Positions 1 to 6,146 of a stretch of 10,675 bases of DNA are shown here, in pieces. Each line of letters opens with the position of its first letter. Within the stretch, counting starts at the first letter, position 1. The notes below the pieces were generated by a model. The model worked only from the letters and a program-made list of their open reading frames with translations, ran no database searches and was not told where the DNA came from. The DNA comes from Bacteroidota bacterium (GTDB lineage Bacteria; Bacteroidota; Ignavibacteria; Ignavibacteriales; Ignavibacteriaceae), in the NCBI GenBank assembly GCA_021778375.1, contig JAJYCM010000074.1:1-10675 (forward strand), read 5' to 3'. Position numbers and translations under genes: made by a program.

Positions 1-2
1 AA

Positions 3-86
3 TCACCGGGGAAAAAGGATGAAAAGAAAATAAAGGATTTTTTTAATCAATTTAATAAATATAGGAGTAACAAATGGTCATCATGA
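3..86 (+). CDS. trpF: Phosphoribosylanthranilate isomerase, C-terminal end (partial)
   Basis: An open frame enters from the left edge and ends at a TGA at 84-86, giving 27 residues. It begins S-P-G-K-K-D-E-K-K-I-K-D-F-F, which fits the C-terminal end of TrpF, where a 'PGxKD..KI..F' segment follows the SGVE phosphate-binding motif and leads into the last helix. TrpF converts phosphoribosylanthranilate to CdRP in tryptophan synthesis. The match is short, but its position directly before DAHP synthase, trpB and trpA on the same strand supports it strongly. The last codons carry the Shine-Dalgarno of the next gene, and the two reading frames overlap by 13 bp (74-86). The catalytic residues lie outside the window. 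Confidence 0.78.
   Translation, partial: SPGKKDEKKIKDFFNQFNKYRSNKWSS
63..67 (+). promoter_or_regulatory. Ribosome binding site of DAHP synthase
   Basis: AGGAG lies 6 nt before the ATG at 74 and inside the trpF reading frame. It favours ATG 74 over the in-frame ATGs at 83 and 86. Its position inside the upstream gene suggests translational coupling to trpF. Confidence 0.75.
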
Positions 87-1108
87 TGAAACTAAATGCG
101 CCTCAAGCTGATGTGGAAAAAGTTAAAGAAAAAATCCTTGCAGAAAACTGTAAGGCTCATTTGATTACCGGGAATTTCAAAATCGCGATAGGAGTAACCG
201 GACAAACGAATAAACTTTCTGAAGAAGAATTTTTAACTATGGATTCTGTCGAAGATGTTGTGCGAGTTTCAAAGCCTTACAAATTAGTCAGCAGAGAAAT
301 GAAAGCTCAGGACACTATTATCAATATTGACGATTCACCGATCGGGGGTCAGGAACTTACAATAATTGCCGGACCCTGTTCAGTAGAAAGCCGCCAGCAA
401 CTGTTCGATATTGCAGGTGAGCTTAAAGAAATGGGAATAAAATATTTTAGAGCGGGCGCTTATAAACCGAGATCAAGTCCATATTCTTTTCAAGGATTGA
501 AAGAAAAAGGATTAGAATATCTTGCCGATGTTCGGAAAGAACTAGGAATGCTGATTGTCACTGAAGCAAAGGATACTACTACCCTTCCGCTGATTTCTGA
601 ATGCTCCGACATCATTCAAATCGGCGCTCGAAATATGCAAAACTTTTCTTTACTCGAAGAAGTTGGAAAACTTTCTAACCCGGTGCTGCTTAAAAGAGGA
701 TTAGCTGCGACAATTGAAGACTTACTGATGAGCGCTGAATATATATTATCGGAAGGGAATTATAATGTAATTCTCTGTGAGAGAGGGATTAGAACTTTCG
801 AAACTATGACAAGAAATACACTTGACTTAAATGCAGTTCCAATGATAAAAAAGAATTCACACCTTCCTATTTTTGTAGATCCTTCTCATGGAATAGGAAT
901 TGCCGACAAAGTTCCTCCAATGGCTCTTGCAGCAGTTGCAGCAGGCGCAGACGGGTTGATAATCGAAGTACATAATCATCCCGATAAAGCATTGTCGGAT
1001 GGTTTTCAATCGTTAACACCCAAGAACTTTAAGATTCTTCTTGACAAACTACGCCAACTTGCTCCAATTGTAAACAAGAAAATGGAAAATTATGTCTCAG
1101 TCAACTAA
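74..1108 (+). CDS. aroF: 3-deoxy-7-phosphoheptulonate synthase (DAHP synthase, type I-beta with N-terminal ferredoxin-like domain)
   Basis: This enzyme condenses phosphoenolpyruvate with erythrose 4-phosphate, the first step of the shikimate pathway, in the cytoplasm. Residues 1 to about 67 form the small ferredoxin-like (ACT-like) domain that binds feedback inhibitors in the Thermotoga maritima enzyme. The linker KPYKLVSRE leads into the TIM-barrel catalytic domain (about 75-335). Metal ligands are visible at Cys102 (AGPCSVE), His272 (DPSH), Glu298 (IIEVH) and Asp309 (ALSDG), the same positions I recall for T. maritima. KPRSSPYSFQG (131-141), IGARN (183-187) and LLKRG (205-209) are substrate-binding signatures. 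The length of 344 aa is normal, and the N-terminus aligns with the family from residue 1. There is no fused chorismate mutase. The gene sits between trpF and trpB and its end overlaps trpB by 17 bp. Inference: it may be tuned to tryptophan demand, although the Thermotoga enzyme responds to Tyr and Phe. The symbol follows common usage; aroG or aroA would also be used. Confidence 0.96.
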   Translation: MVIMMKLNAPQADVEKVKEKILAENCKAHLITGNFKIAIGVTGQTNKLSEEEFLTMDSVEDVVRVSKPYKLVSREMKAQDTIINIDDSPIGGQELTIIAGPCSVESRQQLFDIAGELKEMGIKYFRAGAYKPRSSPYSFQGLKEKGLEYLADVRKELGMLIVTEAKDTTTLPLISECSDIIQIGARNMQNFSLLEEVGKLSNPVLLKRGLAATIEDLLMSAEYILSEGNYNVILCERGIRTFETMTRNTLDLNAVPMIKKNSHLPIFVDPSHGIGIADKVPPMALAAVAAGADGLIIEVHNHPDKALSDGFQSLTPKNFKILLDKLRQLAPIVNKKMENYVSVN

Positions 1109-2291
1109 CTACAATTTTCCGGATGATAACGGAAGATTCGGTAAATACGGCGGTAAATTTGTTCCGGAAACCCTAATTACCCCGCTGCAAGAATTAGAAA
1201 ACATGTATAATGAACTTAATGAAGATCCTCAATTTCATGATGAATTAAATAAACTCAATAAAGAATATTCCGGTAGACCGACACCATTAACCTTTGCAGA
1301 AGGTTTGACTAATTATTTTAACCGGGGGAAGATTTACTTGAAGAGAGAGGACCTTTGCCACACCGGAGCGCATAAAATTAACAATGCTCTTGGACAAATT
1401 CTGCTTGCGAAAAAATTAGGTAAAACAAGAATAATAGCTGAAACCGGCGCCGGTCAGCATGGAGTTGCAGTTGCAACTGTCTGTGCTAAATTTGGTTTGA
1501 AATGTTTCATTTATATGGGCGAAGTTGACATCGAGCGACAGAGTTTAAATGTATTCAGGATGAAACTCCTTGGAGCAGAGGTTATTCCAGTTTCATCCGG
1601 AAGTAAAACTCTTAAAGATGCAACTAACGAAGCTATCCGCGACTGGGTAACCAATGTTAAGGATACTCATTATATAATTGGTTCTGTTGTTGGTCCCCAC
1701 CCATATCCTATGATAGTAAGAAACTTTCAGTCAGTAATCGGCATCGAGGTGAAAGAACAAATTCAAAAAGCCGAGGGAAGATTGCCCGATTATATTGTTG
1801 CCTGCGTCGGTGGCGGAAGTAATGCTATAGGAATTTTCTTTCCTTTTATAAATTCCGGTGTAAAATTAATTGGTGTTGAAGCAGGCGGCTACGGAATAAA
1901 TACCAGCAAGCATTGTGCAACTTTAACACTCGGTAGAGAAGGAATATTTCAAGGGATGAAAACTTATTTACTTCAAAATGATGAAGGGCAAGTTTCGGAG
2001 GTTCATTCAATCTCTGCGGGATTGGATTATCCGGGAGTTGGTCCCGAGCATAGCTTCTTCAAAGATGAAATAATTGCTGATTATTTTTCAGTAACAGATG
2101 ACGAAGCAATTCGAGCAACAGAATTGCTTTCACAGAAAGAAGGCATTATTCCAGCCCTGGAATCCGCGCACGCAATAGCTTATTTAGATTATCTCATGCC
2201 AGAGACTACTAAAGAAGAAATTATTATAGTAAACGTCAGCGGCAGAGGAGATAAAGATTTGAACACAATCAAAAATAGTTTAGGATATTAA
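1092..2291 (+). CDS. trpB: Tryptophan synthase beta chain (TrpB1 type)
   Basis: The PLP-dependent beta subunit of the alpha2-beta2 tryptophan synthase joins indole, channelled from TrpA, to serine. It acts in the cytoplasm. The whole fold type II sequence is present in 399 residues. PLP Schiff-base Lys95 lies in LCHTGAHKINN, catalytic Glu117 in AETGAGQHG, and the phosphate-binding GGGSN loop at 240-244. Asp312 (LDYPGVGPEH), Glu350 (EGIIPALESAHA) and Ser383 (NVSGRGDKD), which contacts the PLP pyridine nitrogen, are also present. The N-terminus (GRFGKYGGKFVPETL) is that of the canonical TrpB1, not the stand-alone TrpB2. The start overlaps the DAHP synthase end by 17 bp. The Shine-Dalgarno is weak (GGAAA about 5 nt upstream), so translation probably depends on coupling to the upstream gene. 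The stop codon abuts the trpA start. Confidence 0.98.
   Translation: MSQSTNYNFPDDNGRFGKYGGKFVPETLITPLQELENMYNELNEDPQFHDELNKLNKEYSGRPTPLTFAEGLTNYFNRGKIYLKREDLCHTGAHKINNALGQILLAKKLGKTRIIAETGAGQHGVAVATVCAKFGLKCFIYMGEVDIERQSLNVFRMKLLGAEVIPVSSGSKTLKDATNEAIRDWVTNVKDTHYIIGSVVGPHPYPMIVRNFQSVIGIEVKEQIQKAEGRLPDYIVACVGGGSNAIGIFFPFINSGVKLIGVEAGGYGINTSKHCATLTLGREGIFQGMKTYLLQNDEGQVSEVHSISAGLDYPGVGPEHSFFKDEIIADYFSVTDDEAIRATELLSQKEGIIPALESAHAIAYLDYLMPETTKEEIIIVNVSGRGDKDLNTIKNSLGY
2282..2285 (+). promoter_or_regulatory. Ribosome binding site of trpA
   Basis: AGGA lies 6 nt before the trpA ATG at 2292 and inside the last codons of trpB. It supports that start and a coupled stop-start arrangement that would help give equal TrpB and TrpA yield. 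Confidence 0.6.
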
Positions 2292-3080
2292 ATGTCTATC
2301 ATTGCAGATTATATTTCCCAAAAAAGCAAAACAAACGAAAAGGCGCTTTCAGTTTTTCTGACAGCAGGATTCCCGAATAAAGATAGTTTTGTAGACCTCG
2401 CAATAAAGATTTTGGATTCAGGCGCTGATATGCTTGAAATCGGGTTTCCGTTTAGCGATCCGCTGGCAGATGGACCTGTTATACAACATTCATCTCAGAT
2501 TGCAATTGAAAATGGAATAAACTTGAAGGAGACTTTTAACTTAGTAAGAAAAATTCGTGAAGGTACTGAAAAGCCTTTAATTATGATGGGATATGCTAAT
2601 CCTGTTCTTTCGTACGGAATGAATAAATTTGCTAATGATGCAAAATCTGCCGGAGTAAACGGAGTAATTATTCCCGATGTTCCAATAGAAGAATATGATA
2701 ATTTCTTCAATGGTCATTTTGTGGGTCTTGATACAATTTTACTAATTACACCTACCACGTCAAATGATAGAATCAAAGCTATTGATGAGAAAAGCAGTGG
2801 ATTTCTTTACTGCGTTTCCGTAAGCGGAACAACCGGTGCTCAACAAAAAGGAAAATCTGCCAGCCTTGATTTTATTAAACGAACTAATTTGATTGCTAAG
2901 AAAAATAACACGCTCGTCGGATTCGGAATTTCTAACGAAAATGATGCAAGGGCTTTTGCTCCTTACTGCCAGGGGATAATTGTAGGCAGCGCAGTCATTA
3001 AATCGTTGATGAATGACGACAAATCATATAGCAATACTCTTAAGCTTATAGCAGCGTTGAAGAAAGGACTTTCGTCATAA
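2292..3080 (+). CDS. trpA: Tryptophan synthase alpha chain
   Basis: The alpha subunit cleaves indole-3-glycerol phosphate to indole and glyceraldehyde 3-phosphate and passes indole to TrpB. The 262-residue TIM barrel is of normal length. Catalytic Glu49 (LEIGFPFSDP) and Asp60 (PLADGP) fall at the same numbers as in the Salmonella/E. coli enzyme. FLTAGFP (22-28) is the strand 1 signature, and IIPDVPIEE (126-134) leads into the loop that contacts TrpB. VSGTTG (177-182) is the mobile loop 6. GFGIS (210-214) and VGSAV (231-235) bind the phosphate. The ATG follows the trpB TAA with no gap. It is the last gene of the operon: only 3 bp separate its stop from the stop of a convergent gene, and I see no hairpin with a T-tract there. 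Confidence 0.97.
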   Translation: MSIIADYISQKSKTNEKALSVFLTAGFPNKDSFVDLAIKILDSGADMLEIGFPFSDPLADGPVIQHSSQIAIENGINLKETFNLVRKIREGTEKPLIMMGYANPVLSYGMNKFANDAKSAGVNGVIIPDVPIEEYDNFFNGHFVGLDTILLITPTTSNDRIKAIDEKSSGFLYCVSVSGTTGAQQKGKSASLDFIKRTNLIAKKNNTLVGFGISNENDARAFAPYCQGIIVGSAVIKSLMNDDKSYSNTLKLIAALKKGLSS

Positions 3081-3083
3081 AAC

Positions 3084-4100
3084 TTATATTTTCGGTAATC
3101 TTTCCAAATAGGAGCTATTGCTTAAAACCGCAAAGGTTTCAATTCTTCGTAATTCATCAAGATTAAAACAATTCATATAACTCATGGAGCTCTTCAGGCC
3201 ATCTGAGATGCTATCGATTACATTTTTAACCACGCCTTTATAAGCAACCATAGTTTCTTCCCCTTCGATAAACTCATTTCTCATTTTAACTCCGAAGGAA
3301 GCGGAACCACGGTATTTTTTCCAAAGCTGACCACTATATTTTATTACCTCGCCGGGAGTTTCACGTGTGCCGGATAACATTCTGCCAAGCATTACGACAT
3401 CAGCACCAAGGGCAATAGCTTTAGCAATATCACCAGGGCTTTTAATCCCGCCGTCCGCAATTATTTTTATTTTCAATTTCTTTTCATCTCGAGCAAACAA
3501 AACGTTAAGTAAAGAAGAAACCTGCCCTATTCCGATCCCGGTTTGAATTGATGTAGTACAGACACTTCCGCTTCCAATTCCAACACGGACAGCATCGGCG
3601 CCCGCGTCGACAAGTTGCTTTAAAGAGGACCCATGTGCAATATTTCCGACGATAAGATTTACATTAATTTTATTTTTTATTTCCTCAGTCTTATGAAGCA
3701 CTTCATTATTGTTTGCATTTGCAGTATCAATACAAATTATATTTTGATGCTCAGCAAGCTGATGAATTATATCTAATGGAGTATTTAGCGCTACCGAAAC
3801 TGCTTTTACCTGGTTTCCGTTTCCTTCATCTTTCAAAATTTCTTCAAGTGAGCTATCAAACCGGTTTAGAATTCCTAGACAGGCAAGCTTTGTTAATTCC
3901 TTTGCCATCTCCAAGCCGGTCACTGTATCCATAGGGCTTGAAACAACCGGAAGCGCCAGGTTCATACCTAAAAATTCAGTAGCAGTAATTGTTTCTGTAC
4001 GCGAGCGGATTCGCGATATTTCGGTAGGTATTAAACTTATATCATCATAAGTCAAAGATTGATGGTGTTCGTTCAGTTGTTTCTTTGAATAAATTTTCAT
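3084..4100 (-). CDS. IMP dehydrogenase / GMP reductase family protein lacking CBS domains (exact reaction uncertain)
   Basis: This 338-residue TIM-barrel purine enzyme would either oxidise IMP to XMP (IMPDH) or reduce GMP to IMP (GMPR). The family opening LTYDDISLIP (16-25), SSPMDTV (54-60), the catalytic loop GSVCTT with nucleophile Cys181 and Thr183, ADGGIKSPGDI (215-225) and LGRMLSGTRETPGE (238-251) are all clear. Glu279 of the EG...YKG segment matches the conserved flap Glu. The barrel runs without the two inserted CBS domains of normal IMPDH (about 490 aa), so the length is that of a GMPR (about 330-350 aa). However, YRGSAS and the SM...ELR end resemble IMPDH. Oddities: the stretch between YRGSAS and EG is much shorter than in either enzyme and has no Arg-Tyr pair, Ser177 replaces the usual Pro of GPGS, and Asn79-Arg80 stands where GMPR has His-Lys. 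AAGG-type Shine-Dalgarno sequence precedes the ATG. The gene lies 86 bp after pepF and converges on trpA. Family membership is sure; the substrate is not. Confidence 0.85.
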   Translation of the reverse strand: MKIYSKKQLNEHHQSLTYDDISLIPTEISRIRSRTETITATEFLGMNLALPVVSSPMDTVTGLEMAKELTKLACLGILNRFDSSLEEILKDEGNGNQVKAVSVALNTPLDIIHQLAEHQNIICIDTANANNNEVLHKTEEIKNKINVNLIVGNIAHGSSLKQLVDAGADAVRVGIGSGSVCTTSIQTGIGIGQVSSLLNVLFARDEKKLKIKIIADGGIKSPGDIAKAIALGADVVMLGRMLSGTRETPGEVIKYSGQLWKKYRGSASFGVKMRNEFIEGEETMVAYKGVVKNVIDSISDGLKSSMSYMNCFNLDELRRIETFAVLSNSSYLERLPKI

Positions 4101-4110
4101 TGCATTATTT

Positions 4111-4117
4111 CCTTTTC
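4111..4117 (-). promoter_or_regulatory. Ribosome binding site of the IMPDH/GMPR-like gene
   Basis: On the minus strand GAAAAGG ends 10 nt before the ATG at 4100. The spacing is slightly long, but no better start is nearby and the protein begins at the usual family position. Confidence 0.5.
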
Positions 4118-4148
4118 AGAATAGATTATTCTATAGTAACTTATTATA
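4118..4148 (-). promoter_or_regulatory. Possible promoter -10 and inverted repeat before the IMPDH/GMPR-like gene
   Basis: In the 86 bp gap after pepF the minus strand has a perfect TATAAT hexamer (4143-4148 in + coordinates), about 43 nt before the start codon. I see no good -35. Just downstream is a perfect 6-bp inverted repeat, AGAATA-GAT-TATTCT (4118-4132), where an operator could sit. In DNA this AT-rich such motifs can arise by chance. The element is suggestive only, but it would allow this gene to be expressed independently of pepF. Confidence 0.22.
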
Positions 4149-4186
4149 GAAATAATAGTTGCCTATAATTCAGTCTAGTTTTATTG

Positions 4187-6034
4187 TTAAATAAGAGATT
4201 CAATTTCACTAATTATTTTATTCATTTTTTGTGAGGTAGCATTAACCGGTTCCTCAGAATTCATATTAACGCCAGCAGCTTTTAGAATATTTATTGAATA
4301 GTCGGAACTTCCTGACTTTAAGAATTTTAAATACTTATCGACTGCTTCTTTACCATTATGCTTTACTTTTTGTGCAAGGATTTCAGAAGCTGCAAACCCT
4401 GTTGCGTATTGATAAACATAAAAATTATAATAGAAGTGCGGGATTCGTGCCCATGTATATTTTTCTTCCTCATCAACAACCATTTCGGGTCCCCAGTATT
4501 TTTGATAAACATCGCTATACATTTTACACAAAGAATCCGCAGTTAATGCTTCACCTCGCTCAGTCATTTCATAGCTCATCATTTCGAATTCAGCGAACAT
4601 TGTTTGGCGATAAAAAGTAGCTGTTATGTTATTCAAATATTTTTCAAGCAGGTTAAGCTTTTCTTCTCTTGATGTTGAATTTTCAATTAAAAAATCAAGC
4701 AAAAGTGACTCATTAAAAGTTGAAGCAACTTCAGCTAAAAATATAGTATAGTTTGCATAAGGATATGGCTGGTTATTGCCTGTATAAAATGAATGCATAT
4801 TATGTCCCATTTCATGAGCAAGAGTAAATACATCGTTCAACAGTCCCCCCCAATTTAGTAACACATAAGGATGCACCCCAAAGGTCGTTCCGGAAGAATA
4901 AGCGCCGCTTCTTTTTGCGGCAGTTTCAAATACATCAATCCATCGATTATTAAAAGCATTTTTTAGGTTGGCAAGATAATCATCGCCTAAAACTTTAAGA
5001 GATTGAATAACAATATCCTTTGCGTCTTCATAAGAATATTTTTTCTCTGAATTAGAAGGAAAAAGTGTAACATAAACATCATAAGGATGAAGTTCATTTA
5101 AGTTCATCAATTTTTTTTTCAAGGACGCCCAACGGTGAAGGGGGGTTAAATTTTTATTTGCGGATTCGATCAGCTTATCGTAAACTGAAATTGGGATATT
5201 GTTTTTATCGAGTGAAGCTTCCCGCGCCGAGCTATATTTTCTTGCTTTTGCATTAAAAATATTGGCTTTAAGATTTCCGTTAAATAAAACGGAAAAGGTA
5301 TTTGCATAGTCCTTATAATTCAAAAGGTAGTTCTTGAAAGCTCTCTCCCTATATTGTCGATCATTTGAGTGCATCGCTGAAGAATATCGTGCGTGCGACA
5401 GCTCCAACTCTTTTCCGTCTTCATTAATAACTTTAGGAAAGCGAAAATCTGCATTTGTTAAAATTGAATATGTATTGTAAGGTGTTAAAGAAATTTCTCC
5501 GGATAGCGCTAGCAATTCTTCTTTTTCTTTATCAAGGGTGTGGATTTTTGTCCTAATAAGGTCTTCAAACAAATGCTTATAGACTTTTAATTCATTAAGG
5601 CTGTTTAGTATTTGCCAAATATTATCTTCAGGAATTGATAATATTTCAGGTTTGATAAAGGAACTTGCCGTTGAGACCCTTGTAAACAAATTCATGACAC
5701 GGTCGTCCATCGCTTGATATTTTGTATCTTTCATATCGCTATCTTTTGAAAGCGAGGCATAAAGATGAAGCCTTTCCAGCTTTATTCCTATGCTATCGTC
5801 AAAGCGCAAGCATTCCAATAATTCTTTTGCGCTGTAAGAAAGCTTGCCTTCAAACTTTTTATAATTGATAAGATTATTTTCAATCCATTTGAAATCTTCA
5901 TCCCACAGATTTTCATTACTATAAATATGCGACAAGTCCCATTTATATTTTTCATCTATTTCAGCGCGGATAGGAATAGCTGTGTTATTTGATTCTGCAA
6001 ACTTTTTGTTTTCTAAAAATCTTTCAATTTCCAT
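4187..6034 (-). CDS. pepF: Oligoendopeptidase F, M3B family zinc metallopeptidase
   Basis: This cytoplasmic zinc peptidase degrades oligopeptides and probably serves in peptide turnover. No signal peptide is visible. The 615 residues open with a short variable N-terminus, then the M3B N-terminal helical domain (WDLSHIYSN at 32-40), then the catalytic domain. The zinc motif is HEMGH at 407-411, with Glu408 as the general base. The third ligand is Glu435 in FLAEVASTFNE. The conserved His/Tyr-rich segment IPHFYYNFYVYQYATGF (531-547) supplies transition-state contacts. SGTTFGVHPYVLLN (381-394) is the strand that lies along the substrate. The length is normal or slightly long, because about 20 residues precede the point where many homologues begin. 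AGAGGAAA (6044-6051) upstream supports this start. The gene lies between the kinase (112 bp upstream) and the IMPDH/GMPR-like gene (86 bp downstream). Neither neighbour suggests a specific substrate. Confidence 0.95.
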   Translation of the reverse strand: MEIERFLENKKFAESNNTAIPIRAEIDEKYKWDLSHIYSNENLWDEDFKWIENNLINYKKFEGKLSYSAKELLECLRFDDSIGIKLERLHLYASLSKDSDMKDTKYQAMDDRVMNLFTRVSTASSFIKPEILSIPEDNIWQILNSLNELKVYKHLFEDLIRTKIHTLDKEKEELLALSGEISLTPYNTYSILTNADFRFPKVINEDGKELELSHARYSSAMHSNDRQYRERAFKNYLLNYKDYANTFSVLFNGNLKANIFNAKARKYSSAREASLDKNNIPISVYDKLIESANKNLTPLHRWASLKKKLMNLNELHPYDVYVTLFPSNSEKKYSYEDAKDIVIQSLKVLGDDYLANLKNAFNNRWIDVFETAAKRSGAYSSGTTFGVHPYVLLNWGGLLNDVFTLAHEMGHNMHSFYTGNNQPYPYANYTIFLAEVASTFNESLLLDFLIENSTSREEKLNLLEKYLNNITATFYRQTMFAEFEMMSYEMTERGEALTADSLCKMYSDVYQKYWGPEMVVDEEEKYTWARIPHFYYNFYVYQYATGFAASEILAQKVKHNGKEAVDKYLKFLKSGSSDYSINILKAAGVNMNSEEPVNATSQKMNKIISEIESLI

Positions 6035-6043
6035 TGTTATAAA

Positions 6044-6051
6044 TTTCCTCT
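6044..6051 (-). promoter_or_regulatory. Ribosome binding site of pepF
   Basis: AGAGGAAA on the minus strand has its AGGA core 11 nt before the ATG at 6034. It supports the longer N-terminus over any internal start; the next in-frame Met is residue 101. Confidence 0.55.
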
Positions 6052-6146
6052 GGCTATCAATATGAATTTATACAAATTAAAAAGGCAATTTATAAAATAA
6101 AACTGAAAAGCGGAATTACCGGCAAAACAATTTTATATTGAAGAAA

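Noticed and set aside
2495..2710. 71-codon open frame on the minus strand inside trpA
   Set aside because: It lies wholly antisense to a gene with all catalytic residues, and its translation resembles no family I know.
3062..3073. GAAAGGACTTTC at the end of trpA as a terminator stem
   Set aside because: The stem is 4-5 bp with a 2-4 nt loop, lies within the trpA coding end and has no T-tract after it.
3713..3934. 73-codon plus-strand open frame opposite the IMPDH/GMPR-like gene
   Set aside because: It is an antisense shadow of a conserved coding sequence, with no ribosome site or recognisable product.
4294..4620. 108- and 62-codon plus-strand open frames opposite pepF
   Set aside because: Both are overlapping shadow frames antisense to the conserved C-terminal part of pepF.
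6111..6121. CGGAATTACCG as a terminator between the kinase and pepF
   Set aside because: Only a 3-bp GC stem forms, and the following T-rich stretch (CTTTTC on the minus strand) is interrupted, so it is too weak to call.
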